Assembly: GCF_008364825.1 (NCBI RefSeq)
Contig: NZ_VTTO01000012.1
Coordinates: 112,970-176,969 of the forward strand
Length of the DNA: 64,000 bases
Direction of reading: 5' to 3'
Source of the DNA: Azospirillum sp. B21
GTDB taxonomy: Bacteria > Pseudomonadota > Alphaproteobacteria > Azospirillales > Azospirillaceae
Below are positions 7,869 through 17,322 of this stretch, one piece after another. The translations under genes and the position numbers were made by a program. The notes under the pieces were generated by a model that worked only from the letters and a program-made list of their open reading frames with translations, was not told where the DNA came from and ran no database searches. Within the stretch, counting starts at the first letter, position 1. Every line of letters starts with the position of its first letter.

Positions 7869-9476
7869 ATGAGAAAAGTCACCGCGGCCCTGCTGCTCTC
7901 GATCATCGCCATGCCGCTCGCTTCCTGGGCGCAGAGTGGCCCATCGCTTGAGCTGCGGGTGAAGAATGCAGGGGAGGCCACGGGGCCGGAGGGCGCGACG
8001 TATCCGAGCGTTGTCAGCCCCGCCGCGCCGCGGCCGGACGCGGTGGTAAGCGGCGGCGCTGTCACCATCACGGACTTTCGTGATCTGGTGCTCTCGGTCG
8101 ATGGTGCGCCGGCGGCGGCGACAGGCGTGATGCTGCAGAATGGCGGGCGCAGCGCCGGGCGGGCCGAGGCGTTGGGTCTCTACATGGACAAGCCGCTCGC
8201 CGCCACGATCAGCGCCGGGGCGGAACACTTCACGATCACAGGCGACAACTGCTCCGGCGCCCTGCTCGGGCCGCCGGGCGATGCGGGAAGCACCTGCCAG
8301 GTGACAGTGCAGCCGCGCGCCAGCTGGTTCGGCCCATTGTCCGGGACACTGCGCCTGAGCACCGGCGGCTACACGATGGACGTGCCGCTGTCGGGCACGG
8401 CGCGGCATTTCGATCTGCCCAACCTGACGATCACGTCCATCGCGGGCGCACCCACATCGTTGAACGTCGCCGGGCAGACCCAAGGGGAATGGCGCGTGTC
8501 GACCCCGGCCACGTTCCGGATCACCAACACGTCCACCGAAGAGTCCACGGACATGCTCGTGGCTTTGTTCGGTGGAGACAATCCAGGCAGCTTCGAGTTC
8601 GTCAGCAACGCGTGCTCGGGACAGTCTCTTGGGGCAGGCGCGTCCTGCGATGTCACGGTCCGAGCACGCGCCGATCGCAATGGCAGCTATGCCGGCACGC
8701 TCCTGCTCGCGAACCACAACCAGCCCAGTGTTGCGCTCGCAGGGACAGCTACGGGCTTTCTGCCCGTTGCCTGGAAGACCGCTGCATGGGGAGCCTGTGA
8801 AAACGCCTGCGGCACGTCCAGCCGCTCACGGTCGGTATGGTGTGAGCGCTCTGATGGCGTAGCCGTTGCCGACAGCTTCTGCGGCTCCGGGAAACCGCAA
8901 ACGGTGGAAGCATGCACCAGCTACGCCACCTGCACCTACGCTTGGCGGAGCGGCAACTGGGGAGCCTGTGCCAATGCCTGCGGAGGCTCCAGCCAGAGCC
9001 GCTCGGTCTGGTGTGAGCGCTCAGACGGAACCTCGGTCGATGGCAGCAACTGCGGCTCGGCCAGCCGGCCAAACGACTCTCAGAGCTGCACCAACTATTC
9101 AGGCTGCTCGTACTCCTGGGTGGCGGACGGCTGGGGCGGTTGCTCTGCCTCGTGCGGCGGCGGCAGCCAGTCGCGCTCGGTTTGGTGCCGACGCTCCGAC
9201 GGTGCGTCGGTCGATGGCGGCAACTGCGGCTGGGGCAGCCGGCCAAACGACTCTCAGAGCTGCAACACGCATGGGTGTTGTGTTGGAAATATGGGCCAGG
9301 CCTGCGCCCGGTATTGGTGCCAGTCCACCTATGGAGACTCCTGCGGTAATTGGATCGCCACGCCGTCTACGTGCGAGCAGTACCGCGGCGGATGGATAAC
9401 GTCCTGCTCTGAAGGGAACAGCATCTGCTGTGGCGTTAATGATGGTCGGATCCAGTGCAATGGCAGCTGCCAATAA
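7869..9476 (+). CDS. Secreted protein with thrombospondin type-1-like repeats (copy 2)
   Basis: 535 residues from the ATG at 7869. N-terminal about 380 residues are nearly identical to copy 1 (signal peptide, beta-rich domains). It then carries three TSP1-like repeats (WGACENACG, WGACANACG, WGGCSASCG) rather than two, and a short Cys-rich tail of about 60 residues unrelated to that of copy 1. The frame stops at TAA 9474-9476, after which the same frame stays open into a remnant of the copy-1-type tail. The pattern of a constant body and exchanged tail suggests diversification of an exposed, disulphide-rich surface protein; function itself is not shown. Confidence 0.75.
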   Translation: MRKVTAALLLSIIAMPLASWAQSGPSLELRVKNAGEATGPEGATYPSVVSPAAPRPDAVVSGGAVTITDFRDLVLSVDGAPAAATGVMLQNGGRSAGRAEALGLYMDKPLAATISAGAEHFTITGDNCSGALLGPPGDAGSTCQVTVQPRASWFGPLSGTLRLSTGGYTMDVPLSGTARHFDLPNLTITSIAGAPTSLNVAGQTQGEWRVSTPATFRITNTSTEESTDMLVALFGGDNPGSFEFVSNACSGQSLGAGASCDVTVRARADRNGSYAGTLLLANHNQPSVALAGTATGFLPVAWKTAAWGACENACGTSSRSRSVWCERSDGVAVADSFCGSGKPQTVEACTSYATCTYAWRSGNWGACANACGGSSQSRSVWCERSDGTSVDGSNCGSASRPNDSQSCTNYSGCSYSWVADGWGGCSASCGGGSQSRSVWCRRSDGASVDGGNCGWGSRPNDSQSCNTHGCCVGNMGQACARYWCQSTYGDSCGNWIATPSTCEQYRGGWITSCSEGNSICCGVNDGRIQCNGSCQ

Positions 9477-9728
9477 GCGCTGCCTAGCGGTGAACTCGCA
9501 CACCGTCTACTGGGGGGACTGCGCCAACACCTGCGGCGCCCTCGACAGGCTGGCATCAACAACCTGCGCCGCGGCTGTGTCGGCTGCAACTGCTCTTGGG
9601 GTCGTGGGCCGAATGGCAAGGAGATTCGAAGCTGTGCAATCGTTGACTTCCGCGAACAGGGGGAACTGGCCTCAGTCCTGGCGACGGTGCATATCGCGGG
9701 CACGGTCTTGCGGCGCTCCTCTCCATGA
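9477..9728 (+). pseudogene. Orphan tail remnant of a third TSP1-protein copy
   Basis: After the TAA of copy 2 the same frame is open to TGA at 9726-9728. From about 9552 it encodes NNLRRGCVG, CSWGRGPNGKEI and SCAIVDFRE, closely matching the end of copy 1 (NNMRRGCVG, CSWARGPNGEDI, SCATVDFRY). A TSP1-like WGDCANTCG is present just upstream, but in another frame. DNA similarity continues past the stop of copy 1. It is therefore a decayed or silent tail cassette rather than a gene. Confidence 0.7.
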
Positions 9729-9765
9729 ACACGCCAACCGGCTGAGGTCCACAGCCCTCGCCGTT

Positions 9766-12700
9766 GTGACGACTATCGGCGCTGTTCTGCTGATCACCAG
9801 CGGCGTTGCAATGGCTGAGAGTTATGGCGGCACAGCGCCTCACATCGAGCATCGTGCGGGCGATGCCGCGTCGTTCAAAGTAATCGGACCGGGAACCAAT
9901 GTAACTGGTGATCCTGTGATCTTGACCCTCGCCAACCGCGCCGAGGGCTACAAGATCATCACCGATAATCCTCTCCCGTCTTCCTGGGTGGGTGATTACA
10001 AGCTTTCTGCGACGACGAGAGATGGGAATGGGGCGTCGGCCACCCGGGAGTGGACGATCACATACGCGCCAGCCACCGTTCCCGTCGTGACAGCGGCCGC
10101 CAACGAAATCTGGATCCCAGGGGTTCAACACAGCTTCCGTAACGGCGCTCGTCTAAATCCGCTGACCACAGACGCCTGGAAACTCCCAAATGGGGTCACG
10201 CTTGGCGGCACGCACGAGATGCGCGTTTCAATGCACAAGGACTCAAATGTCTCGCTGGTGATTGCCGGCGTGAGGATAAATCCCGGCGATGTGGGTGTGC
10301 CGATCGGCTCCTATGATTTTTCCACCGCGTCGGGAAAGCTCTCGTTGCCTATGATGGCGGCGGACGACGGGCGGGAAGGGCAGGCTCGGCTCTGGATCAC
10401 CACTGTCGCTCCGAACAGCCCTGGCGTTGATCTCCGGGTGAACACCTGGGTGCCGCATGTTGCCATGAAGGCTGAGTCCTGGTCCGTGCGTCAGGCATTT
10501 GACATGGCGAAGCTCAAGGTCGAGCCGGTCGCTGGAAACCGATGCGAACTGACGTCCAGCCGTTCGACCGCGCGATCCAGTGACGCACTGGCCGCGCCGA
10601 AGTGTCTCGTTGAGTGGGAACCACTGCCGACGGACCTCAAGCCCGTAACCGCGCTGACGCCCATGGCAGAGGGACGCATGTGGGTCCACGGAGCGTACGA
10701 CGTCGGCTACAAGATCAGCTTGGTCGATCCCAACGATGTGCAGGTGCGCGTAGCGTCGGGTACGGCGACGCTCACTGTTACGCCCATCGGCAATCTTCTC
10801 GCCTACCAGCCGCAGCGTTCGTCAGATCGCGCCTACCGGCTGGTCCAGCCCTTGGACGTGATGTTGAAGCAGTCAGCGGGACCGGCCTGCGACACGTATT
10901 GGAGTTATGAGGGGGCAGAGTATCGGTCCTCCGATGCGGTGGTGCGCTGTGCACTGACATGGACGGCGTTGCCCAACACGCTGTCCCAGGATCAGTATTG
11001 GGTGCGCCCCTACTTGAAGGGGGCACTGGAGCAGGCCGGCACTCAGGAGGTGCGGTGGAAGGTCGATGTCATCACCCCGCTGGGCTCCAAGATCCCGGCT
11101 GGAGAAGGATCGTTTGCGTATAACGTGATTGAGCCCCCGGTGCCGGCAATCACGGAGGACATGCTGACCGTTCTAAAAGACGGTCTCTACGCGGTCTCGC
11201 GTGACGGCGGCTACGCCGGCAACTCCGTGATCAAAGGAGCTAACGCAGTCTACCGTGTCTCGGTCGTGCGCGGAGGCGAGGTGATCGAGGATGGTGAGTT
11301 CGATGCCTCCCCCTGGGGAGAGACGAGGGAGATACAGCGGCGCCTGAACGCGGTAGAGGCGGAGCTGTGGAGCCGCACACCCTGGACCGTGAAGGCCCGC
11401 TACTCCCAGATGCCCGATAACAAGTCCGAGCGTACGTTCGAACTGCTCGCTGTTCCTAATGCCAACATCAAGCCCGTCGTTACGGTGCCGACAACGTTCA
11501 TGTTGGACACCCAGGACCTGCCGGTCGCGGTGGGCATTCGGGACGTCTACAAACAGGAGGCGGGCTACAATGCCGAGACGATGGGCGTGTGGGAGGTCCG
11601 CCTCGTCAAGTACATCGATTATCAGACGACCGAGCCGCTGACCGAATTCGTCTCGGCGGACAACGGCGACGTTTCGTTCACGCTGCCGGAGGGCACCTTC
11701 GACACCGGCTACGTCCGCCTCACGGCTGAGGCGCGCGTCAAGTCGCCGGTTCCGGAATACTCGCGCACCGAATTTGCGATCCGGCCGCTGAACCTCACCG
11801 TCGTCAAGGGCGGTGCGATCGGCGCCGGCCTGACGGCACGCCGGATCACCGGTGAAGCACCGCTCACTTCCATCTTTAGTCTTGCCCTCGATCACCGCCT
11901 GGATGCTACTGCCCTGGGCACCGTGACCTGGCAGGTGAGCGCTGATGGTGGATCGACGTGGAGCGTTGTTCCCCCAATGCGGAACAACAAAATGCGCCTG
12001 TCGTACACGTTCCCGAAAGGTGAGTACGATGTGCGTGCGGTCCTCCAGAACAAGTTCTCCGGTGCGGAACACACGACAGACCCGATCCATGTCATCGCTT
12101 ACGACGTGCCGCAGGGCAAGTTGGACGGCCCCGAGCACGTTTTCCTCGGCGGCAATGGTCATTACAAGCTGCTGCTCACGCACAAGGGCGAGCCGGTAAC
12201 CGACGAGCAAGTCTCGGTCGAGTGGTCGCTGGATGCCGGGAAATCCTTCACCCCCGGCAAGCTGGAATTCAACGTCACCCGCAACGAGCCGGAGCGCATG
12301 GTTCTGGTCGCCCGCGCCCGTATGCTGGACGCGCCTGCCGACGACCCGTTTGCGTGGCGTGAACTGCGGCGGCGCGTCAACTTCGTGCCGGTTCGTCCGC
12401 CGATGATCCGCATCGTTGGCCCGGCGCGTGTCGAGTACCCGCAGACCGGCACGTTCCGCGGCGTGATGGGCCTGCCCTACCGGAACATGGATGTGGAACT
12501 GCGTGGGTGGTGGACACTTCCCGACGGGACTCGTGTCGATGGGCCGCTGCTGACCTGGGGGCCTACGTCGGAGAACCTGGCAGCTGACACGGTGACGCTC
12601 ACCTACCACGCTGAGATTGTCGGATTCGACGGTACCTTGGGCAGCGAAGACAAGCGCGTGCGTGTCTGGGAGTACGTCTGGCCGGAGTTCAGCCTGGAGC

Positions 12701-13500
12701 CGACCAGAAGCTCACAGTATGCGCCGGCGGATGTGACGGTGCGCCTGCGCCAGATCGGACGGCCGATGCAGCTGGACAACCCGACTTACAGCTGGACGCT
12801 ACCGCCGGCCGCCACATTGCTCGAAGACGCCAACCAGACGATGCGAGTTGTCCGAACCGAGACGCCGGGGGCCTATCCGTTCTCTGCGTCCGTTTCCGAC
12901 GCTCGCGGCAATTCGTCGACGGTGACCACGACGGTGAACATGCTTGCCGCTCCGAACTACAACATGACGCTCGCAGTGTCTCCGTCCAACCCATACTACA
13001 GAGCCCCTCTGGACCTAACGTTGAAGCCATCGATTACGGGGGGCCATCCAAGTGACCGGATCACATCGCTCGCCTACTATCTGAACGGCGCGCCGACCGG
13101 GCCTGCCGGGTCCTATTCGAAGATGAGCCTGGGCGAGGGTACGCACACGGTGGAGGCGCGAGCGAAGACGCTGATGGGATGGAGCTTTGGGGCCACGCAG
13201 ACCGTCACCGTAGTGGCCAACACACCGCCTCGCTGCACCGCCACCATGCGGGAGTGGACGAGTGGCTGGATTTACTATGCCGATTGCCGCGACGACGACG
13301 GACGCATCGTAGGGTACCGCTGGACGCTCGATGGCGAGCCGGTTTCCTTCAACTCCAACCGGATCTCGGTATCAAAGCTGTCTCGCAGCGATACCCCGCT
13401 TGTGACGCTGAGGGGGGTTGATGACTCCGGAGCGGAATCACCGGAGGTGACTGCTGGGGCCGAGGTCGAACCGCCGGAAGTCCCGCCGACAACTCCTTAG
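9766..13500 (+). CDS. Large secreted Ig-like repeat protein of the transfer cluster
   Basis: About 1244 residues from GTG 9766, secreted (hydrophobic segment ending AMAES) and made of many beta-rich Ig-like units of roughly 80-100 residues, with a final PKD/Ig-like part (VVANTPPRCTATM, DDDGRIVGYRWTLDGEPV). Large Ig-like proteins at this position between traA and dsbC are known in IncA/C- and SXT-like elements (annotated DUF4165) and in IncHI plasmids, where an Ig-like protein is needed for conjugation; membership in DUF4165 is my inference. The start is uncertain: GTG 9766 gives a signal peptide without a positive n-region, while an ATG at 9725 is out of frame with it. The longer frame from 9430 reads through the tail remnant. 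Confidence 0.65.
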   Translation: MTTIGAVLLITSGVAMAESYGGTAPHIEHRAGDAASFKVIGPGTNVTGDPVILTLANRAEGYKIITDNPLPSSWVGDYKLSATTRDGNGASATREWTITYAPATVPVVTAAANEIWIPGVQHSFRNGARLNPLTTDAWKLPNGVTLGGTHEMRVSMHKDSNVSLVIAGVRINPGDVGVPIGSYDFSTASGKLSLPMMAADDGREGQARLWITTVAPNSPGVDLRVNTWVPHVAMKAESWSVRQAFDMAKLKVEPVAGNRCELTSSRSTARSSDALAAPKCLVEWEPLPTDLKPVTALTPMAEGRMWVHGAYDVGYKISLVDPNDVQVRVASGTATLTVTPIGNLLAYQPQRSSDRAYRLVQPLDVMLKQSAGPACDTYWSYEGAEYRSSDAVVRCALTWTALPNTLSQDQYWVRPYLKGALEQAGTQEVRWKVDVITPLGSKIPAGEGSFAYNVIEPPVPAITEDMLTVLKDGLYAVSRDGGYAGNSVIKGANAVYRVSVVRGGEVIEDGEFDASPWGETREIQRRLNAVEAELWSRTPWTVKARYSQMPDNKSERTFELLAVPNANIKPVVTVPTTFMLDTQDLPVAVGIRDVYKQEAGYNAETMGVWEVRLVKYIDYQTTEPLTEFVSADNGDVSFTLPEGTFDTGYVRLTAEARVKSPVPEYSRTEFAIRPLNLTVVKGGAIGAGLTARRITGEAPLTSIFSLALDHRLDATALGTVTWQVSADGGSTWSVVPPMRNNKMRLSYTFPKGEYDVRAVLQNKFSGAEHTTDPIHVIAYDVPQGKLDGPEHVFLGGNGHYKLLLTHKGEPVTDEQVSVEWSLDAGKSFTPGKLEFNVTRNEPERMVLVARARMLDAPADDPFAWRELRRRVNFVPVRPPMIRIVGPARVEYPQTGTFRGVMGLPYRNMDVELRGWWTLPDGTRVDGPLLTWGPTSENLAADTVTLTYHAEIVGFDGTLGSEDKRVRVWEYVWPEFSLEPTRSSQYAPADVTVRLRQIGRPMQLDNPTYSWTLPPAATLLEDANQTMRVVRTETPGAYPFSASVSDARGNSSTVTTTVNMLAAPNYNMTLAVSPSNPYYRAPLDLTLKPSITGGHPSDRITSLAYYLNGAPTGPAGSYSKMSLGEGTHTVEARAKTLMGWSFGATQTVTVVANTPPRCTATMREWTSGWIYYADCRDDDGRIVGYRWTLDGEPVSFNSNRISVSKLSRSDTPLVTLRGVDDSGAESPEVTAGAEVEPPEVPPTTP

Positions 13501-13608
13501 CTCCCCCCAAGCGGTAAGGATGCGAGGCAAAGCTCCGGCTTAGGACGCCAGGCTTTTCCGCCTCTCGCGCAATCATCTGCGCATGTTGTCAAGGATGGTC
13601 ACGCCGTC

Positions 13609-13669
13609 GAAAGACGCTGGTTTTAGACGTCTTTCGACGGCGCGAAGAAACAGCCGAAATGAGTAGCCT
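13609..13669 (+). promoter_or_regulatory. Dyad box E, upstream of dsbC
   Basis: Dyad 13609-13635 (GAAAGACG, GTCTTTC), GGCGCGAAG following, and TAGCCT at 13664-13669, 28 nt after the dyad. The dsbC start lies 35 nt further on. Confidence 0.75.
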
Positions 13670-13704
13670 CCAAGCCAGAAGTTTCCTGCACTTGGAGGAC
13701 TACC

Positions 13705-14430
13705 GTGCGCTTCGCACTCGGACTTTCGGTCGCATTTCTGGCCCTGTCCTGCAGCTTGGGACCGGCCTCGGCCGAGACCGAGGCCCAGCTCAATCGCAAC
13801 GCCCTGACGGCCGGAATCACGGCAATGGAAAAGCTCCCCTCCGGCGGCTTTACCGCCGTTGAGGGCGAGGGCTTTCCTGGGATGGCGTTCATCTCCGACA
13901 ATGGCCGCTATGTGGTGCGCGGAGAGCTTTACGACACTTGGACTGGAAAGCGGGTGAGCAGCCTGGCCGACCTCCGCGACAACGCGAGCCGCGTCCAGCT
14001 CTCCAAGCTGGGTGTGACGCCGGCTGAGTTGGGCGCATTCCGCTACGGCTCCGGTGCGAAGGAAGTGACGATCTTCGTCGACCCCAAGTGCCCCTACTGC
14101 CACGGCGTTTTGCAGCAAATGCCCGCGCTGGCAGGCAAGTACACGTTCCAGGTCATCGTCGTCCCCGTTCTCGGCCAGGAAAGCGAGCGGCTGACGCGCA
14201 TGGTGTCCTGCGCGACCGACCCTGCTGCGGCGCTTGCGGCGCTGATGGCCGGTCCGATACGCGACAGCCTGCCGCAGAACGAAAACTGCAACCTGCTGCC
14301 CATCCAGAAGCGACTGGTGACGGCGCAGCTTGTCGGTGTGAAGGGTGTTCCCTTCATGATCGCGCCGGACGGCCGCACCAAGGGTGGGCTTCCCCAGGAC
14401 CTCGACAGCTGGCTGGAGGGCCGCATCTAA
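13705..14430 (+). CDS. dsbC: DsbC-like periplasmic disulphide isomerase
   Basis: 241 residues from GTG 13705 with GGAGG at 13694-13698. Signal peptide about 1-23 (PASA). An N-terminal dimerisation-like part is followed by a thioredoxin fold with active site CPYC at Cys129/Cys132 and the cis-Pro loop GVPF near 215. DsbC-type isomerases are standard in SXT/IncA/C transfer clusters and would correct disulphides in Cys-rich TraU, TraN, TrbC-TraW and the TSP1 proteins. The stop overlaps the traC start as TAATG. Confidence 0.92.
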   Translation: MRFALGLSVAFLALSCSLGPASAETEAQLNRNALTAGITAMEKLPSGGFTAVEGEGFPGMAFISDNGRYVVRGELYDTWTGKRVSSLADLRDNASRVQLSKLGVTPAELGAFRYGSGAKEVTIFVDPKCPYCHGVLQQMPALAGKYTFQVIVVPVLGQESERLTRMVSCATDPAAALAALMAGPIRDSLPQNENCNLLPIQKRLVTAQLVGVKGVPFMIAPDGRTKGGLPQDLDSWLEGRI

Positions 14431-16880
14431 TGCCCCTGAACCAACGCTACAAGGCCGATCGGTGCGGCGAGCTGCTGATGCCGCTCGCCTACGAGCCTGA
14501 TAGCGAGATCTTCTACTGCGCAGACCAGACCATCGGCTTTGGGTTCATGTGCCGACCGCTCACCTCTGGTGATCCTAAGGCGGCCGAACGCCTCAACGTG
14601 ATGCTAAAGGATGCGTGGCCGACGGACACCATCCTCCAGTTCATTCTGCTCGGTTCGCAGAACATTCAACCGCCCCTGTTCCACATGCGCCAACTCCGGG
14701 CCGGGCAGGAAGACCCGCTGCTGCTGGAGACGGTCGAGCAACGCGCGAAGTTCCTGACGGCCGGCGTCAATGACCCTGTGGAGAAGCGCAGCGGGCTGCG
14801 TGTTCGTGACATCCAGCTTCTCGTCACGGTCAAACTCCCGCTGTCCGGCCATGAACCCACCCAGGCCGAGCTGGACCGGGCCAGCGAGCAGAAGGTGACG
14901 GTGCAGAAGAGCCTTGAGTCGGTGGGCCTCTCGCCGATCCCCCTTACGTCGCAAGCATGGCTGGACGTGATGGTGCCGCTCATCAACCAGGGCAAGGATG
15001 CCTCCTGGCGCCTGGATGGGACGAGCGAAATCGAAACCGACAAGCTGCTGCGGGATCAGGTGTTCGACTATCAGACCGACCTGAAGGTGAGCGCGAAAGG
15101 GCTGTCGCTGGGCGAAACCCGCGTCCGCACGCTGTCGATCAAGCGCTTTCCGCAGCGCATCTATTTCGGGCAGGCAGCCAACTTCATCGGTGACATGTGG
15201 GAGGGGATTCGTGGCATTCGCGTTCCCTTCATGATCAGCGCCAGCCTTCATTATCCGGACCCGCAGAAAGCCAAGGCGGGCCTTTCAACGAAGCGTCAAT
15301 GGGCGACCAATCAAGCCATTGGCCGCATGCGCATCTTCGTGCCGAAGCTGGCGCACAGGAAGGACGATTTTGACGTCCTGTTCGAGGCGCTGGACGACGG
15401 TGACCGGACCTGCCGCCTCAGCCTGTCCATGACCCTGTTTGCTGACGATGACGATGCCGCCACAGGCGCTGTGTCGAGCGCTCAGGCCTATTGGGGCGAG
15501 ATGGGCTACAACCTGCTGCCCGACAAGTTCTTCTGCCTCCCGATCTTTCTGAACGCTCTGCCGTTCGGTGCGGAGAAGAAGGCAATCAAAGAGCTGTTCC
15601 GCTACAAAACCATGGCCACGCGTCAGGCCGTTCCGCTTTTGCCGGTGTTCGGTGATTGGCGAGGCACGGGCACGCCGGTTCTCAATCTCATCAGCCGCAA
15701 CGGCCAGCTGATGTCACTGTCCTTGTACGACAGCACATCGAACTACAACACGACCATTGCGGCGCAGAGTGGCTCCGGTAAGTCGTTTCTGACTAACGAG
15801 CTAATCTCGTCAACGCTATCGATGGGCGGGCGCGTATGGGTGATTGACGTTGGCCGATCCTATGAGAAATTGTGCGAACTGCTTGATGGTGACTTCATAC
15901 ACTTCGGCAAAGGCACCTCAATCTGCTTGAATCCTTTCGAGCTGATTCAAGCGATCGAAGATGGCGAGGACTTCGAGGATCAGGAGGATGTTCTCGTTGG
16001 TCTTCTCGCCGCAATGGCTGCTCCGACCGAAGGCCTCAGTGATCTGCAGACCCAGGAAATGAAACGGGCGCTGCACGAAACATGGGAGGCTAAAGGGAAC
16101 CAGATGGTCGTGGATGACATGATCGAGTGGTTCCTGCGAGAAGGAGAGGCACGCGAAGACAATCGCATCAGCGATCTCGGGCATCAGCTTTACAGCTTCT
16201 CCAGAAGCGGACAGTACGGAAAATACTTCAACGGTAAGAACAACGTCGCGTTCAACAACCGGTTTACCGTGCTGGAACTCGAAGAGTTGAAGGGGCGCAA
16301 GCACCTCCAGCAGGTCGTCCTTCTGCAGCTGATTTACCAGATCCAGCAGGAAATGTACCTCGGCGAACGCGACCGTCCGAAGCTCGTGATTATCGACGAG
16401 GCATGGGACCTGCTTATGCAGGGTGACGTTGCCAAGTTCATTGAGCATGGCTACCGGCGTTTCCGGAAATACGGCGGCGCGGCCGTGACCATCACGCAAG
16501 GTGTCGGCGACCTCTACGCAGCGCCGACCGGTCGGGCAATCGTCGAGAACAGCGCGAACATGTACCTGCTGGGTCAGAAGCCCGAAGCGATCGACGCGCT
16601 GAAGAAGGAGAGCCGGTTGCCGCTCACCGAGGGCGGTTATGAGCTGCTGAAAACCGTCCACACAGTCCCGGGCGAGTACTCGGAGATCTTTGCCATCACG
16701 TCGTACGGCTGCGGCATTGGGCGGCTCATCGTCGATCCGTTCCGCCAGCTGATCTACTCGACAAAGGCCGAGGAGGTGAACGCCATTAAGCGCCTGAGCG
16801 CGCAGGGTGTTTCGGTTCGGGATGCAGTTTACATGCTCATCGAGGAGAGAAATGGTGCAAACCGCCGTTCCGCCGCCTGA
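14430..16880 (+). CDS. traC: TraC, VirB4-like ATPase of the transfer channel
   Basis: 816 residues from the ATG overlapping the dsbC stop. N-terminal TraC-specific part (about 1-430), then the ATPase domain with Walker A SGSGKS near 447-453 and Walker B LVIIDEAW near 651-659. TraC energises pilus assembly and DNA transfer at the inner membrane. Length matches F TraC (about 875) and SXT TraC (about 800). Its last 29 bp overlap the next gene. Confidence 0.95.
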   Translation: MPLNQRYKADRCGELLMPLAYEPDSEIFYCADQTIGFGFMCRPLTSGDPKAAERLNVMLKDAWPTDTILQFILLGSQNIQPPLFHMRQLRAGQEDPLLLETVEQRAKFLTAGVNDPVEKRSGLRVRDIQLLVTVKLPLSGHEPTQAELDRASEQKVTVQKSLESVGLSPIPLTSQAWLDVMVPLINQGKDASWRLDGTSEIETDKLLRDQVFDYQTDLKVSAKGLSLGETRVRTLSIKRFPQRIYFGQAANFIGDMWEGIRGIRVPFMISASLHYPDPQKAKAGLSTKRQWATNQAIGRMRIFVPKLAHRKDDFDVLFEALDDGDRTCRLSLSMTLFADDDDAATGAVSSAQAYWGEMGYNLLPDKFFCLPIFLNALPFGAEKKAIKELFRYKTMATRQAVPLLPVFGDWRGTGTPVLNLISRNGQLMSLSLYDSTSNYNTTIAAQSGSGKSFLTNELISSTLSMGGRVWVIDVGRSYEKLCELLDGDFIHFGKGTSICLNPFELIQAIEDGEDFEDQEDVLVGLLAAMAAPTEGLSDLQTQEMKRALHETWEAKGNQMVVDDMIEWFLREGEAREDNRISDLGHQLYSFSRSGQYGKYFNGKNNVAFNNRFTVLELEELKGRKHLQQVVLLQLIYQIQQEMYLGERDRPKLVIIDEAWDLLMQGDVAKFIEHGYRRFRKYGGAAVTITQGVGDLYAAPTGRAIVENSANMYLLGQKPEAIDALKKESRLPLTEGGYELLKTVHTVPGEYSEIFAITSYGCGIGRLIVDPFRQLIYSTKAEEVNAIKRLSAQGVSVRDAVYMLIEERNGANRRSAA

Positions 16881-17322
16881 CGCACAGGCTGCCTCCAGCA
16901 CCGGACCTGACGGTGTGCCCTCTCCGGCTCCAGCGGCGCGCCAGAATGCGGGCCGCAAGCCGGACATTCTCGACGGCATGCTCCGCTTCGTGCTCACCGT
17001 GGTGGTGAGTGTCGGTGTCGCCTACCTCGGGATGGGGCATCGGGTGGCACTGCTGGAAGCGGAGATCGCAGCCCGTCCTCCCGTCATCGTCGTCGACTTC
17101 ACGAAAATGGCAGCGGCGCTGCAGGGGCAACCGAACGACGTCATCGAGACAGCGATGGGTCGCGTCCGCGGTGATATTCGCCGGCTTCAGGAGGGTGGTT
17201 ACATCGTTCTGGATGGCCAGTCGGTGCTTGCCGCCCCGGACGAGGCCATGATGATGCCAGCCGGCGCCAAGCCGGTGTCGCAGCCGGCACTGCAGCCCGG
17301 CAGCCAGGAGAAGAGGGAGTGA
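16852..17322 (+). CDS. trbI: TrbI-like inner-membrane transfer protein
   Basis: 156 residues from the ATG at 16852 (GAGGAGA upstream), overlapping the end of traC. A Pro/Ala-rich cytoplasmic N-terminus, one membrane segment about 46-64, then a periplasmic helical region (VIVVDFTKMAAAL) typical of the TrbI protein encoded between traC and traW in F-type systems, where it affects pilus retraction and length. Sequence similarity is only judged by eye; topology and gene order carry the assignment. It couples to the next gene by a 4-bp overlap. Confidence 0.65.
   Translation: MVQTAVPPPDAQAASSTGPDGVPSPAPAARQNAGRKPDILDGMLRFVLTVVVSVGVAYLGMGHRVALLEAEIAARPPVIVVDFTKMAAALQGQPNDVIETAMGRVRGDIRRLQEGGYIVLDGQSVLAAPDEAMMMPAGAKPVSQPALQPGSQEKRE

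Larger units (their letters stand above)
6012..8930 (+). repeat. Tandem duplication of promoter box plus gene (unit about 1.74 kb)
   Basis: The stretch from about 6012 to 7190 recurs at about 7751 to 8930 with high identity, covering dyad box, leader, signal peptide, central domains and first TSP1 repeat. The copies part company within the TSP1 repeats and have unrelated C-terminal tails. Confidence 0.85.
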
